NCBI GenBank assembly: GCA_900313615.1
Contig: OMRP01000011.1
Coordinates: 1 to 64,000, forward strand
Length of the DNA stretch: 64,000 nucleotides
Direction: 5' to 3'
Source of the DNA: an uncultured Prevotellaceae bacterium
Lineage (GTDB): Bacteria > Bacteroidota > Bacteroidia > Bacteroidales > Bacteroidaceae
A program made the translations under genes and the position numbers. Below are positions 1 through 8,303 of the stretch, piece by piece (positions within the stretch are counted from its first letter, which is position 1; each line of letters starts with the position of its first letter). The notes under the pieces are model-generated. The model was given only the letters and a program-made list of their open reading frames with translations. It had not been told where the DNA came from and did not search any database.

Positions 1-409
1 TACTTGCTGCCAGATAATAATCCTTCGCGGCCAACGGCAGAAACTTTAAAGTGAACAGGTAGCCCATCTGCCCGTGAATCTTCGCCAGCAGGGCATAGAT
101 GGAGTCTCCCCCGGCAGTGGTATCTGCCACTTCAATGGCATGTTGGAAGGCGGTGAGGGAGGCGGGTGCTTCACCCATGTCACGATAGACGCTGCCGAGG
201 AGGTAATGGGCATGGACACGGTCGTAGTTGGTGCCGTGGTGGTCAAAATAGTCGGTGAGTTGGCGGATGGTGTCAAGGGATAACTGCTGGTAGGCTCGGT
301 TGAGCGAGTCCTGCTCATGGAGCAAGGCACGCATCTGCTCAATACGTCCGTCCCCGCAGCCCAACAGCAGCAGGAAGAACAATAACGGGAGGAAGAGCAG
401 TTTGCGCAT
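1..409 (-). CDS. TPR-like lipoprotein, partial (3' end beyond window)
   Basis: The first 136 codons of a gene that runs off the left edge. The N-terminus is a lipoprotein signal (M-R-K followed by a leucine/phenylalanine-rich core ending LLLGCGDG), so the mature protein should be lipid-anchored at the Cys near residue 19. The rest is helical, with spacing typical of tetratricopeptide repeats (segments such as HAHYLLGSVYRDMGEAPASL and KIHGQMGYLF). The ATG at 409 follows a Bacteroidetes -7 box at 478-485 and an A/G repeat in its leader. Many Prevotella genes of this type continue into a transmembrane helix and a C-terminal DNA-binding or coiled-coil part, but that part is not visible here. The family call is inference from the repeat pattern; the function is unknown. 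Confidence 0.75.
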   Translation of the reverse strand, partial: MRKLLFLPLLFFLLLLGCGDGRIEQMRALLHEQDSLNRAYQQLSLDTIRQLTDYFDHHGTNYDRVHAHYLLGSVYRDMGEAPASLTAFQHAIEVADTTAGGDSIYALLAKIHGQMGYLFTLKFLPLAAKDYYLAAS

Positions 410-412
410 TAT

Positions 413-452
413 TGAAAGGTAAAGAGGTAAAATAGTAAAAAGGTAAAAGGTA
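413..452. repeat. A/G-rich short-period tract (GGTAAAA family)
   Basis: Irregular repeats of (A)nGGTAAAA lie in the leader of the left-edge lipoprotein gene. The same motif family recurs in either orientation near 10744, 29628, 54880 and 55563, always between genes or in short leaders. Confidence 0.7.
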
Positions 453-477
453 GTGCTATGATATAGCAACGCGAGTG

Positions 478-485
478 CAAAAATA
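478..485 (-). promoter_or_regulatory. -7 box TATTTTTG for the left-edge lipoprotein gene
   Basis: The minus strand reads TATTTTTG, a full match to the Bacteroidetes TAnnTTTG element, about 70 bases before the ATG at 409. It is back-to-back with the plus-strand box at 528-535, so the two form a divergent promoter pair. Confidence 0.6.
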
Positions 486-527
486 CAAAAAAATAGTAAT
501 ATATGTAATCATCCTGTTTTTTCTTTG

Positions 528-535
528 TATTTTTG
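528..535 (+). promoter_or_regulatory. -7 box TATTTTTG for the licD gene
   Basis: A full match to TAnnTTTG, 21 bases before the ATG at 557. The predicted leader is very short. This placement argues against the upstream TTG at 533 as the start, because that codon overlaps the promoter element. Confidence 0.6.
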
Positions 536-556
536 CGGGTAAATAACAGCAAAGAA

Positions 557-1384
557 ATGGCAGATTATCAGGTAAAAGAGATGCAGCAGCATATCCTGTC
601 GGTATTGTTGCGAGTGGATAAGGTGTGTCGCGAACATGGCATCACGTACTATCTTTCCGATGGAAGTATGTTGGGTGCCGTGCGTCACGGAGGGTTCATC
701 CCTTGGGACGATGATGCCGACATCGCCATGCCACGGCCCGACTACCAGCGGTTCCTCGAACATGCCAATGAGTGGTTGCCCGAACCACTGGAGATGGTGT
801 GCATTGAACAGGATGAGCGGTGTATGTGTACGTTCATGAAAATCATCGATGCCAGCACCACGCTTATCGAGCGGTGGGGGCTGAACCAGCTGGGCGGCGT
901 ATATATCGACGTGCTGCCCATCGACGGAGTGTCGAACACGAAATGGAAACGTAAGTTGCGCTTCGACTATTTCCACGGGGTGAAGAGCCTCATCTACCTG
1001 CGTAATCGCGACCCCTACAAGCGGGGACGGGGATATACGTCATGGCTACCACGGCTTGTCCAGGCGACGTTCAAGAACGTCACCCTGCATAAATGGTTGC
1101 AGCGTATAGAGAAAAAGCATAAGTACGAAGACTCCAAACTGATTGCCGACTTTGACAGCGGCGAGCGCAGTGTGATGCCCAAGGAGGTGATGGGCAAGCC
1201 GACCCCCATTCTCTTCGAAGGTCATGAGTTGATGGGTGTGCAACAGCCCGAGGAGTATCTGCGGCGGTTGTTCGGCGACTATATGCAGTTGCCGCCGGAA
1301 AACAAACGGCGTATCCACGGCTTCGATTATGTGGACTTTGAACATTCTTACCACGACTACCACGACACAAGAACCTTCAAGTAA
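557..1384 (+). CDS. LicD family phosphotransferase/nucleotidyltransferase-like protein
   Basis: A protein of 275 residues with the LicD signature near the N-terminus: SDGSMLGAVRHGGF at about 34-47, followed by W50 and the acidic cluster DDDAD at 51-55 that is expected to bind metal and nucleotide. LicD proteins attach phosphocholine or other phosphorylated groups to surface glycans; in Bacteroidetes they usually sit in polysaccharide or LPS loci. The ATG at 557 was chosen over a TTG at 533 because the latter lies on the promoter box. The GT4 gene starts 7 bases after the stop, so the two are probably co-transcribed. The substrate cannot be read from the sequence. Confidence 0.88.
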   Translation: MADYQVKEMQQHILSVLLRVDKVCREHGITYYLSDGSMLGAVRHGGFIPWDDDADIAMPRPDYQRFLEHANEWLPEPLEMVCIEQDERCMCTFMKIIDASTTLIERWGLNQLGGVYIDVLPIDGVSNTKWKRKLRFDYFHGVKSLIYLRNRDPYKRGRGYTSWLPRLVQATFKNVTLHKWLQRIEKKHKYEDSKLIADFDSGERSVMPKEVMGKPTPILFEGHELMGVQQPEEYLRRLFGDYMQLPPENKRRIHGFDYVDFEHSYHDYHDTRTFK

Positions 1385-1390
1385 CGGCCG

Positions 1391-2452
1391 ATGAAACATG
1401 TTTTGGTAGATTTCTCCCACCTGAACGACCTCAATGGGTTCGGTGAGATAGCACGTAACTACGCCCCCAGACTGGCCAAGACAGAGTTGCCGGGAGTACG
1501 TTATATCTTTGTCGTGCCCGATGACAAGGTGGGTGCCTTCGGCGACCATATCACGTATATCCGTCGCAACCATAAACGTGAGGACCTGAAACGGCTGGAA
1601 GCGCATATCGACCTGTGGCATGCCACCGACCAGCAGTACCACATGCGCGGGGGCGACAAGACGACCATACAACTGCTTACCGTTCACGACCTGAATTTCC
1701 TGCGTGAGAAAAGCGGTGTGCATAAATGGCGGCATATCGTGCAATTGGGTTGGCGCATGCGACGGAGTGATTACCTGACCTGTATATCACGGTATGTAAG
1801 GCAGGATATCATCGACCATTATCACCTCCATCAGGTGCCTCTCGATGTCATCTACAATGGGATAGGAGCCTTGGAATGTGGTGAGCAGCAACAGCCGGCG
1901 TTCATCGACGATGAGAACGAGCCGTTTTTCCTCGCCATCGGTCAGGTACGCGAGAAGAAAAATTTCCAGATGTTGGTGCCTATGATGCGCTATCTGCCAG
2001 GTTACCGCTTGTATATCTGCGGCGATGACCATTTTGCCTATGCGCAACAGCTGCGCCAGCAGATAGAGCGTGAAGGGGAGGGACGCGTGGTGCTCACGGG
2101 GAAAATTACCGATAAAGAAAAACACTGGCTCTATGCCCATGCACAGGCGTTGCTTTTCCCCAGTCGGTTGGAAGGTTTCGGCATACCTGTGTTGGAGGCT
2201 ATGCGTTTCCACTGCAAGGTGTTCTCCTCGCGGTTGAGCAGTCTGCCTGAGGTATGCAACATCCACGCCACCTATTGGGACCATTTCGAGCCATCATATA
2301 TGGCCGACGTGGTACGTCAGGGCGTGGAGGCTTGGCAAAAGGACGGCGAAGCCGCCCATCAGGCGGAAAAATATTCCAAGCAGTTTAATTACGAGAATTA
2401 CACAGAGCAATACACGGAGCTATATATGAAGCTCCTCGCAAAAGGCATGTAA
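1391..2452 (+). CDS. GT4-family glycosyltransferase
   Basis: A protein of 353 residues with a GT-B fold pattern. The C-terminal half carries FPSRLEGFGIPVLEAM at about 255-270, which contains the E-x7-E motif that binds the nucleotide-sugar donor in retaining GT4 enzymes. The N-terminal acceptor half includes TVHDLNFLR and ISRYVRQDI. It follows licD after 6 bases and should act with it on the same glycan. Its last 33 bases overlap tail-to-tail with the end of the GT9 gene on the other strand, so the two transcripts are complementary at their 3' ends. Donor and acceptor are unknown. Confidence 0.88.
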   Translation: MKHVLVDFSHLNDLNGFGEIARNYAPRLAKTELPGVRYIFVVPDDKVGAFGDHITYIRRNHKREDLKRLEAHIDLWHATDQQYHMRGGDKTTIQLLTVHDLNFLREKSGVHKWRHIVQLGWRMRRSDYLTCISRYVRQDIIDHYHLHQVPLDVIYNGIGALECGEQQQPAFIDDENEPFFLAIGQVREKKNFQMLVPMMRYLPGYRLYICGDDHFAYAQQLRQQIEREGEGRVVLTGKITDKEKHWLYAHAQALLFPSRLEGFGIPVLEAMRFHCKVFSSRLSSLPEVCNIHATYWDHFEPSYMADVVRQGVEAWQKDGEAAHQAEKYSKQFNYENYTEQYTELYMKLLAKGM

Positions 2453-3481
2453 TCGAGACCATACCTCGTCAACAGTGATGAGGTTGTATTGCTGTTCGTA
2501 GGTCATACCCGTGGTGTCGGTCAGGTCAGAGGCTGCGATGCCTTGTGTCAGCACGTTGGTGTCATGTGGCAGCCACGTGGCTTTGCTTGCCATGGGCGAA
2601 CAAATGACGAACGAAGGCCGTCCCATGGCATATACGATATGACGAGCTCCCCCCTCATTGCCGAAATAGGCGGTGCAACAGACAGCCATAGCTAGCAGTT
2701 GGCGTGGACAGCGTGCCTCGATATTGAGGAAACAGGTGTCAGCGGCGGCAGGTAGCTTTTCACATAAGTTGTCATATATCCGATGGGCGTTTTCTGCTTC
2801 TTTTCCCGGTGCATAATTGAAGACGAATTGCCATTTCGGGTAGGTCTTTATCAGGCGCAGCAGGATTTCTGTCATCCTGTCCTCCGCCCATGTCTTGTTT
2901 TCCAGTTTTGCCGTCACTCCCACGAGCATAACAGGACGGTTGAAATCAATGCCCTGCCGTTCCATATAAGAGTGGAAATCATTGTATTCTTCATCATTGA
3001 GCGGTAGTGTGAGGCTGCGGATAGTCTTTGTCTTGTCATTGCCAATCAACGGCTCGGCCAACCGTAGGTTGTGGTCAATCATACTCTCGTCGGCCCCACA
3101 CCCCTCATAACGATAGTTGAATATTATCTTGGTATAAGGTTTGCGGATGCCGATGCGGTAGCGACTGCGCAGCGAGAAGAGCGTGAAGTACATAGTGCTG
3201 ATGGTGGAACGCATATCGATGATAGCATCGTAACGTGTCTGACGCATGGTTTTCCAAACCTTGCGGAGGTAAGTAAAGAATGAATGCCGTTCTTTGTAGG
3301 TGAAGGTGATAATATGGCTGATGGCAGGATGTCCTTCAAAAACGGGAGCCAAGTGGTCATTGAGCACAAGGTCGATATCTGCATCCGGGAACTGGGCATG
3401 CAGCGTGTTCAGTAGGGGTGTGGCCAAAATGGCATCACCCATCTGCCGGAATCGGATAACAAGGATCTTTTTTGGTTTCAT
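2420..3481 (-). CDS. GT9 family (heptosyltransferase-like) glycosyltransferase
   Basis: A protein of 353 residues. It starts MKPKKILVIRFRQMGDAILA, the typical N-terminal strand and helix of ADP-heptose:LPS heptosyltransferases (WaaC/WaaF/WaaQ family), and has the C-terminal donor-site segment GNEGGARHIVYAMGRPSF. It would add a heptose-like sugar to the LPS inner core at the cytoplasmic face. Its ATG overlaps the stop of the kinase gene (ATGA at 3478-3481), so the two are translationally coupled. Its 3' end overlaps the plus-strand GT4 gene. The family is clear; the exact sugar and linkage are not. Confidence 0.9.
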   Translation of the reverse strand: MKPKKILVIRFRQMGDAILATPLLNTLHAQFPDADIDLVLNDHLAPVFEGHPAISHIITFTYKERHSFFTYLRKVWKTMRQTRYDAIIDMRSTISTMYFTLFSLRSRYRIGIRKPYTKIIFNYRYEGCGADESMIDHNLRLAEPLIGNDKTKTIRSLTLPLNDEEYNDFHSYMERQGIDFNRPVMLVGVTAKLENKTWAEDRMTEILLRLIKTYPKWQFVFNYAPGKEAENAHRIYDNLCEKLPAAADTCFLNIEARCPRQLLAMAVCCTAYFGNEGGARHIVYAMGRPSFVICSPMASKATWLPHDTNVLTQGIAASDLTDTTGMTYEQQYNLITVDEVWSRLHAFCEELHI

Positions 3482-4230
3482 AGTTCGAGTTTAAATTCCA
3501 TCTCTCGTTTCTTTTGGTAGTGTCGCCAAAACTTTTTCCGTTCTTCCATCAAGACTTTTTCCGCTGTTGGGACATCAAAGGACCTGAGACGTGCATATTC
3601 GCGCACAAGCAGTTGAAGGAAGTGTTTCGGTCCCCACAGTCGTGCGAAACTGCGGCAGCCGGCCTCCATCGACACCTCACCGAAGCGCATGCGATTGATG
3701 TCGACGATGGAGAAATGGTATCCTTCGGCATCCTTTTCCCACAGCACGTTGCCAGGAGAGAAATCGAGGTGCAGGACCTTTTCCTCGTGCATGTGGGCGC
3801 AATATTTGGCCAATGCGGCAGCCATAGGAGCGTATACGTTCTCCTCAGCGTCGCCCATCTCATAAAGACGGTGGCTGTAGGGACATTGTATGCTGATGAA
3901 CCATGAATAGCGTAACAGGCCCATCACTCTGTCTTCAATATAGGCTACGGCTTCGGGCGTCTCTATTCCTTTCTCTAGCAAGAGGGCGGGGTAAGTGAAG
4001 GCGCGCTCTCCTTTGGGAATCCGTAACCCCGTAGAATAGATGATATTACTGGGAAAAGCGGGTTTCTTATACCGTTTCACATTCAACGAGGTGCCGTCGG
4101 GGGCGTCGAAACGCTTGATGAGATTACGTCTGCCGCCATAGATATAAATGCCTTCGGTGTCCATCTTGTCAGGCAATTGACAGATGAACGACCGCAGGTG
4201 TTCGTAGGCTGGATTCAGACGAAATGTCAT
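3478..4230 (-). CDS. LPS core kinase-like protein (InaA/Kdo kinase, WaaP type)
   Basis: A protein of 250 residues with a protein-kinase-like core. HLD at 154-156 and N161 form the catalytic loop (HLDFSPGN), and D177 in VDINR takes the place of the DFG aspartate. This pattern is typical of the lipopolysaccharide kinase group (RfaP/WaaP, KdkA, InaA), which phosphorylates Kdo or heptose in the LPS inner core. It is coupled to the downstream heptosyltransferase-like gene by a 4-base overlap, which fits the role. The N-terminal glycine loop is weak (YGGRRNLIKRF near 31-41), as usual in this family. The substrate is inferred. Confidence 0.85.
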   Translation of the reverse strand: MTFRLNPAYEHLRSFICQLPDKMDTEGIYIYGGRRNLIKRFDAPDGTSLNVKRYKKPAFPSNIIYSTGLRIPKGERAFTYPALLLEKGIETPEAVAYIEDRVMGLLRYSWFISIQCPYSHRLYEMGDAEENVYAPMAAALAKYCAHMHEEKVLHLDFSPGNVLWEKDAEGYHFSIVDINRMRFGEVSMEAGCRSFARLWGPKHFLQLLVREYARLRSFDVPTAEKVLMEERKKFWRHYQKKREMEFKLEL

Positions 4231-4303
4231 TGAGTTTTGAGTTTTTGAGTTTTTGAGTTTTTGAGGAGTTCAGAAGTTCAGAAGTTACAGGAGTTCAGAC
4301 ATT
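4231..4303. repeat. GAGTTTTT tandem tract plus GGAGTTCAGA repeats
   Basis: 4231-4266 is (GAGTTTTT)n. 4266-4303 repeats GAGTTCAGAA and ends GGAGTTCAGACATTA. That last 15-mer also occurs on the minus strand inside miaB (8979-8994 region). The tract fills most of the gap between the GT4 and kinase genes. Confidence 0.8.
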
Positions 4304-4360
4304 AGTCCGCAGGCTGATTTTTCACTTTTCACTCTTCACTTTTCCCTTAAATCTTCCCTC

Positions 4361-5440
4361 TCAGTGCACCCTCCCTTTGGGAGGGCTGGCTTGTGCCTGT
4401 TGGATGCGTTCTTCACGTCCTTCAGCTCCCTTTATCACTTGTTGGATGGCGTGAGCCATGCCTTCCACGTCGTCGGGCTGCACATATAGGCTGTGTGGAC
4501 CGCCAGCTTCCTCAAGACAACTGCCCGTGCACGCCACGACAGGCAGGCCGCTCTGTATGGCTTCGATGACGGGTATGCCAAAACCTTCGTAGCGTGATGG
4601 GTAGACGCATGCCTCTGCCATCTGGTAGATGGCAGGAAGGTCGGCATTGGGCACATGGTGTAGGAACTGCACACGAGTCTTCAGGCCATTCTCTTCCACA
4701 TAATGCTTCACTTTCTCGGCATAGGGCGTGCTTCGTCCCACGATGATCAAAGTGAGTTCTTCAGGCAGGCGGTGCAATGCTTTTACCGCCAATAGGATGT
4801 TTTTCCGTTCCTCGATGGTGCCCACGTTGACGATATAACGAGCAGGCAGCAAGTAACGGGCATTGACATCTTGTTTCTTGTCGTCGTTGGCCGGGTGGTG
4901 GAAATGGGTGCCACAACTCTGGTATATCACTTCAATCTTGTCGGGGTCGACACCACCCAGTTCCACGATATCGCGTTTGGTACATTCGCTGATGGCGATG
5001 ATGCGGTCGGCCTCTTTTACCGTCCTGTGAAACTTTGCGGTGTATATCTTCGTGTCAATCCGGTGGTAGTATTTGGGATGACGCATGAAAATCAAGTCAT
5101 GGATGGTCACCACGCTCTTGATGCCTGTTTTTCGGATGCCAATGGGCAGCTCGCCCGACAGACCGTGGAAGATGTCGATATGGTCTCGGAGCAGATCTTT
5201 TATGATGCCCCGACTGCGCCAAAGTGACTTCACCCAAACCTTTTTGGGATAGACGAAGCGAAGGTGGCTAGATGAGCGCACCTGGCTGCGTAGTTCCTCC
5301 CGTCCCTCATCGGGAGCATATAGGTGGAGTGTCGTGTTATCGTCGACGATGTCGGCGAGGTCGTTGACGAGCGTCCGTCCGTAGCTGCCCAGTCCCGAAC
5401 CATTGTTGACGATGCGCTTGGCGTCGAATCCAATATTCAT
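4361..5440 (-). CDS. GT4-family glycosyltransferase, C-terminus probably truncated by a repeat
   Basis: A protein of 359 residues. The N-terminus is MNIGFDAKRIVNNGSGLGSY. The donor-site block is YPSRYEGFGIPVIEAI with its E-x7-E pair, so this is a WbaZ/mannosyltransferase-like GT4 enzyme. The ATG overlaps the stop of the acyltransferase gene (ATGA at 5437-5440). The last ten codons (ASPPKGRVH and stop) are read from the palindromic element at 4369-4385. Relatives normally continue for about 20 more residues with an aromatic F-S-W-E type helix at this point, so the true C-terminus appears lost. The catalytic parts are intact and activity is likely, though not certain. Confidence 0.88.
   Translation of the reverse strand: MNIGFDAKRIVNNGSGLGSYGRTLVNDLADIVDDNTTLHLYAPDEGREELRSQVRSSSHLRFVYPKKVWVKSLWRSRGIIKDLLRDHIDIFHGLSGELPIGIRKTGIKSVVTIHDLIFMRHPKYYHRIDTKIYTAKFHRTVKEADRIIAISECTKRDIVELGGVDPDKIEVIYQSCGTHFHHPANDDKKQDVNARYLLPARYIVNVGTIEERKNILLAVKALHRLPEELTLIIVGRSTPYAEKVKHYVEENGLKTRVQFLHHVPNADLPAIYQMAEACVYPSRYEGFGIPVIEAIQSGLPVVACTGSCLEEAGGPHSLYVQPDDVEGMAHAIQQVIKGAEGREERIQQAQASPPKGRVH
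4369..4385. repeat. GC-rich palindrome CCCTCCC-TTT-GGGAGGG
   Basis: A perfect 7-bp inverted repeat with a 3-base loop. It lies within the last codons of the GT4 gene. The same family appears at 18866-18883, 29510-29525 and 38069-38115, and in diverged form in rnr. Confidence 0.8.
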
Positions 5441-6372
5441 TTGTCTGTCTCCTTTCTTTTTGTCACCTTTCCATTCTCCACCTTGAAACGGCGGTCGAAT
5501 TCTTCGTGGGTGCGTTTCCAGCGGTTATGGGTCCACAGGTAATGTTCGGGTCGTTGGCGGATGGTCTGTTCGAGCATTTGGAAGAAACGGCGTGTTATCT
5601 CATGTTCTTCCATCTTCTGCGGTTCCTTGGTGATGAGGTGATAGGTGCAAGTGTAATAACCTCGTTTAGGCCGACCCATCTCTACGTAGAACACAGCATT
5701 GTTCATCTTTTTCATGATGCGCTCGGCACCCGTGAACACCGGCGTCTCCTTGTTGAGGAAGGGCAGCCACAAGTGAATGTTCTCCCATTTTGGTGCTTGG
5801 TCGGAGATATAACCGAAGATGGACATGATACCGTCGCGTTTGTACTGTATGAGATAGCGCAGGATGTCTTGCTTGGGGATGGGCACGCCGTTGGGAATGC
5901 ATGACCGTATCTTCTGCCATAGCCGGTCGGCAGCTTTGTTGTAAAGAGGGTGATAGACCAGTCCTACGCGCCACTTGTCGTTCTCGTAGTCTTTGCCCAC
6001 GCATGACAGCCATTCCCAGTTACAGTAATGACCGAGGATGGTGGCCACGCTCTGTCCCTCTTTGAAACAGTCAATGATAACTTCTGGGTTAGTCAATACA
6101 AACCGTTTGTCAAGGCTTTTTCTGCTGATGCTGAGCAGTTTGATGGCTTCCAGGAAATAGTCGCACAGCCAATGATAGAATTTCTTTTCTATGACGAGTC
6201 GTTCCTCCTCGCTCTTTTCAGGGAAGGCCGTGCTTAGGTTCTTGCGCACCACTTTCTTCCTGTACCCCACCAGTCGATAGATGATGAGGTAGATGCCATC
6301 GGAGAGCACATAAAGTGCCCAAAAAGGCAACAGCGATAGCAGATAGCAGAAACCGTATAAGATATAGTACAT
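5437..6372 (-). CDS. Lipid A biosynthesis lauroyl-type acyltransferase (LpxL/HtrB family)
   Basis: A protein of 311 residues with one N-terminal membrane segment (about 5-35) and the acyltransferase motif H-x4-E at H115-E120 (HYCNWE). It belongs to the LpxL/LpxM/HtrB family, which adds the secondary acyl chain to lipid A on the inner face of the cytoplasmic membrane. RPEHYLWTHNRWKR near the C-terminus is a further family mark. It lies just downstream of an MsbA-like exporter and is coupled by ATGA to the GT4 gene, which fits lipid A-core assembly. Bacteroidetes usually have a single enzyme of this kind; which chain it adds cannot be told here. Confidence 0.9.
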   Translation of the reverse strand: MYYILYGFCYLLSLLPFWALYVLSDGIYLIIYRLVGYRKKVVRKNLSTAFPEKSEEERLVIEKKFYHWLCDYFLEAIKLLSISRKSLDKRFVLTNPEVIIDCFKEGQSVATILGHYCNWEWLSCVGKDYENDKWRVGLVYHPLYNKAADRLWQKIRSCIPNGVPIPKQDILRYLIQYKRDGIMSIFGYISDQAPKWENIHLWLPFLNKETPVFTGAERIMKKMNNAVFYVEMGRPKRGYYTCTYHLITKEPQKMEEHEITRRFFQMLEQTIRQRPEHYLWTHNRWKRTHEEFDRRFKVENGKVTKRKETDK

Positions 6373-6373
6373 T

Positions 6374-6437
6374 GTGAGTGACGAGTTACGGGTGACGAGT
6401 TACGGGTGATGAGTGACGAGTTACGGGTGACGAGTGG
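6374..6437. repeat. GACGAGTTACGGGT tandem repeat
   Basis: About four irregular copies of a 14-base unit GACGAGTTACGGGT (one with GATGAGT) fill the gap between the ABC exporter and the acyltransferase. No coding sense is visible. Confidence 0.8.
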
Positions 6438-6476
6438 TCGCTTGTAGATGGTGAATAGTTAATTGTTAATTGAATA

Positions 6477-8303
6477 TCATGCCTGCATGTCGTGCAGTTT
6501 CTTGTAGTAGCCGTCGGCGGCGATCAGTTCCTCGTGGGTGCCGCGTTCTACGATTTGTCCTTCGTGCAGCACGTATATCTCGTCGGCGCTACGGATGGTA
6601 GACAGGCGGTGGGCGATGGCTACGGTGGTACGTGTCTTCATGAGTCGTTCCAGGGCATCCTGCACCAGCCGTTCGCTCTCCGTGTCGAGCGCCGAGGTGG
6701 CCTCGTCGAGGATGAGGATCGGTGGGTTCTTCAGTATGGCGCGCGCGATGCTCACCCGTTGGCGCTGTCCTCCCGAGAGTCGTCCACCACGGTCGCCCAC
6801 GCGTGTCTGATATCCTTCTTCCGACGCCATGATGAACTCATGGGCATTGGCGATGTGTGCCGCCTCTTCCACCTGTTCCTGTGTGGCATTCTCGACTCCA
6901 AAGGAGATGTTGTTGAAGAATGTATCGTTGAAGAGTATCGACTCTTGGTTTACGTTACCGATGAGCGAGCGCAGGTCATGGATGCGCAGGTCTTTCACGT
7001 TGATGCCGTCGATGAGAATCTCACCCTCCACGGTATCGTAGTAGCGGGGGATGAGGTCAACGAGTGTCGACTTGCCACTGCCACTTTGTCCGACGAGGGC
7101 CACAGTCTTGCCTTTTTCAATCACGAGGTTGATGTCGCGCAACACCCACTGTTCACCATAGCGGAACGAAACGTGACGGAATTCTATCTGGTGATTGAAG
7201 CCGTTCAGTTCTTTCGGGTGCTCGGGGTCTTTGATGGCTACCTCGGCCATGAGAATCTTGTCCACACGCTCCATGGAAGCCAAACCTTTGGGAATGTTGT
7301 ACCCCGCCTTGGAAAATTCCTTCAGTGGGTTGATGATGCTATAAAGGATGACTAGGTAATAGATGAACGTGGGGCCGCTGAGGCTGGAGTTGTTGAGCAC
7401 CAGCACGCCGCCGAACCACAATACGATGACGATGAGTACCGTGCCGAGGAACTCACTCATCGGGTGTGCCATCTGCTGACGTATGTTCACGCGCATGATA
7501 TGTTGTCGGTAGCCGCTGTTCACCTCGTCGAAGCGTTTGTTCATCTTGTCTTCAGCGCAGAAGGCCTTGATGATGCGCAGGCCGCCGAGAGTCTCCTCCA
7601 CCTGACTCATCGTGTCGCTCCACAGTCCTTGCGCCACGATGGATTTCTGTTTCAGTTTGCGCCCCACAAAACCCATGAACCATCCCATGACGGGTACCAC
7701 GGCGAGGGTGAAGAGGGTGAGTTGCCAGCTGATGAGCAGCAAGGTGGCAAAATAGGCAATGATGAGGATGGGGTTCTTGAACAACATGTCGAGTGACGAC
7801 ATGATGGACGACTCTATCTCCTGCACGTCGCCGCTCATACGGGCGATGATGTCGCCCTTGCGCTCTTCGGAAAAGAAGCCCATGTGCAGTGATGTTATCT
7901 TTTGATAGAGTTGGTTGCGTATGTCGCGTACTACACCCGTGCGGATGGGTATGATGGTGGCCGAAGAGAGGAAATAGGCACCCGTCTTGAGGAAGGTCAT
8001 GAAGGCGAGGGCCAGTCCGATGATGAGCAATGCCGTTGTGGAACCGACGCTGCTGATGAGCTGGTTCACGTAGTAGTCGGCATTGTTGCTGAGCACATCT
8101 TTCAGCGATCCGTCGCCCCAGCCCATCAGGTGGGTGGCCGCCGTCGCTTTCTCCGTCTGGAAGAGAATCTGAAGTATGGGGATAAGCGTGGCAAAGGAAA
8201 AAATGTTCAGTATCGCCGATAGGATATTGAACAGCACCGACAGCGTGAGGTATTTCTTGTAAGGCGGCAGGAACCGTCTGAGCACTTGCAGGAACTCTTT
8301 CAT
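6477..8303 (-). CDS. MsbA-like ABC exporter, fused permease and ATPase
   Basis: A protein of 608 residues with six membrane helices in the first ~330 residues and a nucleotide-binding domain after ~350. The Walker A is GQSGSGKST (about 400-408), the signature is LSGGQRQR (about 505), and the Walker B ILILDEATSALD (about 525) is followed by the H-loop AHRLST. The half-transporter layout is that of MsbA, which flips lipid A-core across the inner membrane. Its ATG overlaps the miaB stop (ATGA at 8300-8303), and it precedes the lipid A acyltransferase in the same direction, which supports the lipid A role. A general lipid or drug exporter remains possible. Confidence 0.85.
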   Translation of the reverse strand: MKEFLQVLRRFLPPYKKYLTLSVLFNILSAILNIFSFATLIPILQILFQTEKATAATHLMGWGDGSLKDVLSNNADYYVNQLISSVGSTTALLIIGLALAFMTFLKTGAYFLSSATIIPIRTGVVRDIRNQLYQKITSLHMGFFSEERKGDIIARMSGDVQEIESSIMSSLDMLFKNPILIIAYFATLLLISWQLTLFTLAVVPVMGWFMGFVGRKLKQKSIVAQGLWSDTMSQVEETLGGLRIIKAFCAEDKMNKRFDEVNSGYRQHIMRVNIRQQMAHPMSEFLGTVLIVIVLWFGGVLVLNNSSLSGPTFIYYLVILYSIINPLKEFSKAGYNIPKGLASMERVDKILMAEVAIKDPEHPKELNGFNHQIEFRHVSFRYGEQWVLRDINLVIEKGKTVALVGQSGSGKSTLVDLIPRYYDTVEGEILIDGINVKDLRIHDLRSLIGNVNQESILFNDTFFNNISFGVENATQEQVEEAAHIANAHEFIMASEEGYQTRVGDRGGRLSGGQRQRVSIARAILKNPPILILDEATSALDTESERLVQDALERLMKTRTTVAIAHRLSTIRSADEIYVLHEGQIVERGTHEELIAADGYYKKLHDMQA

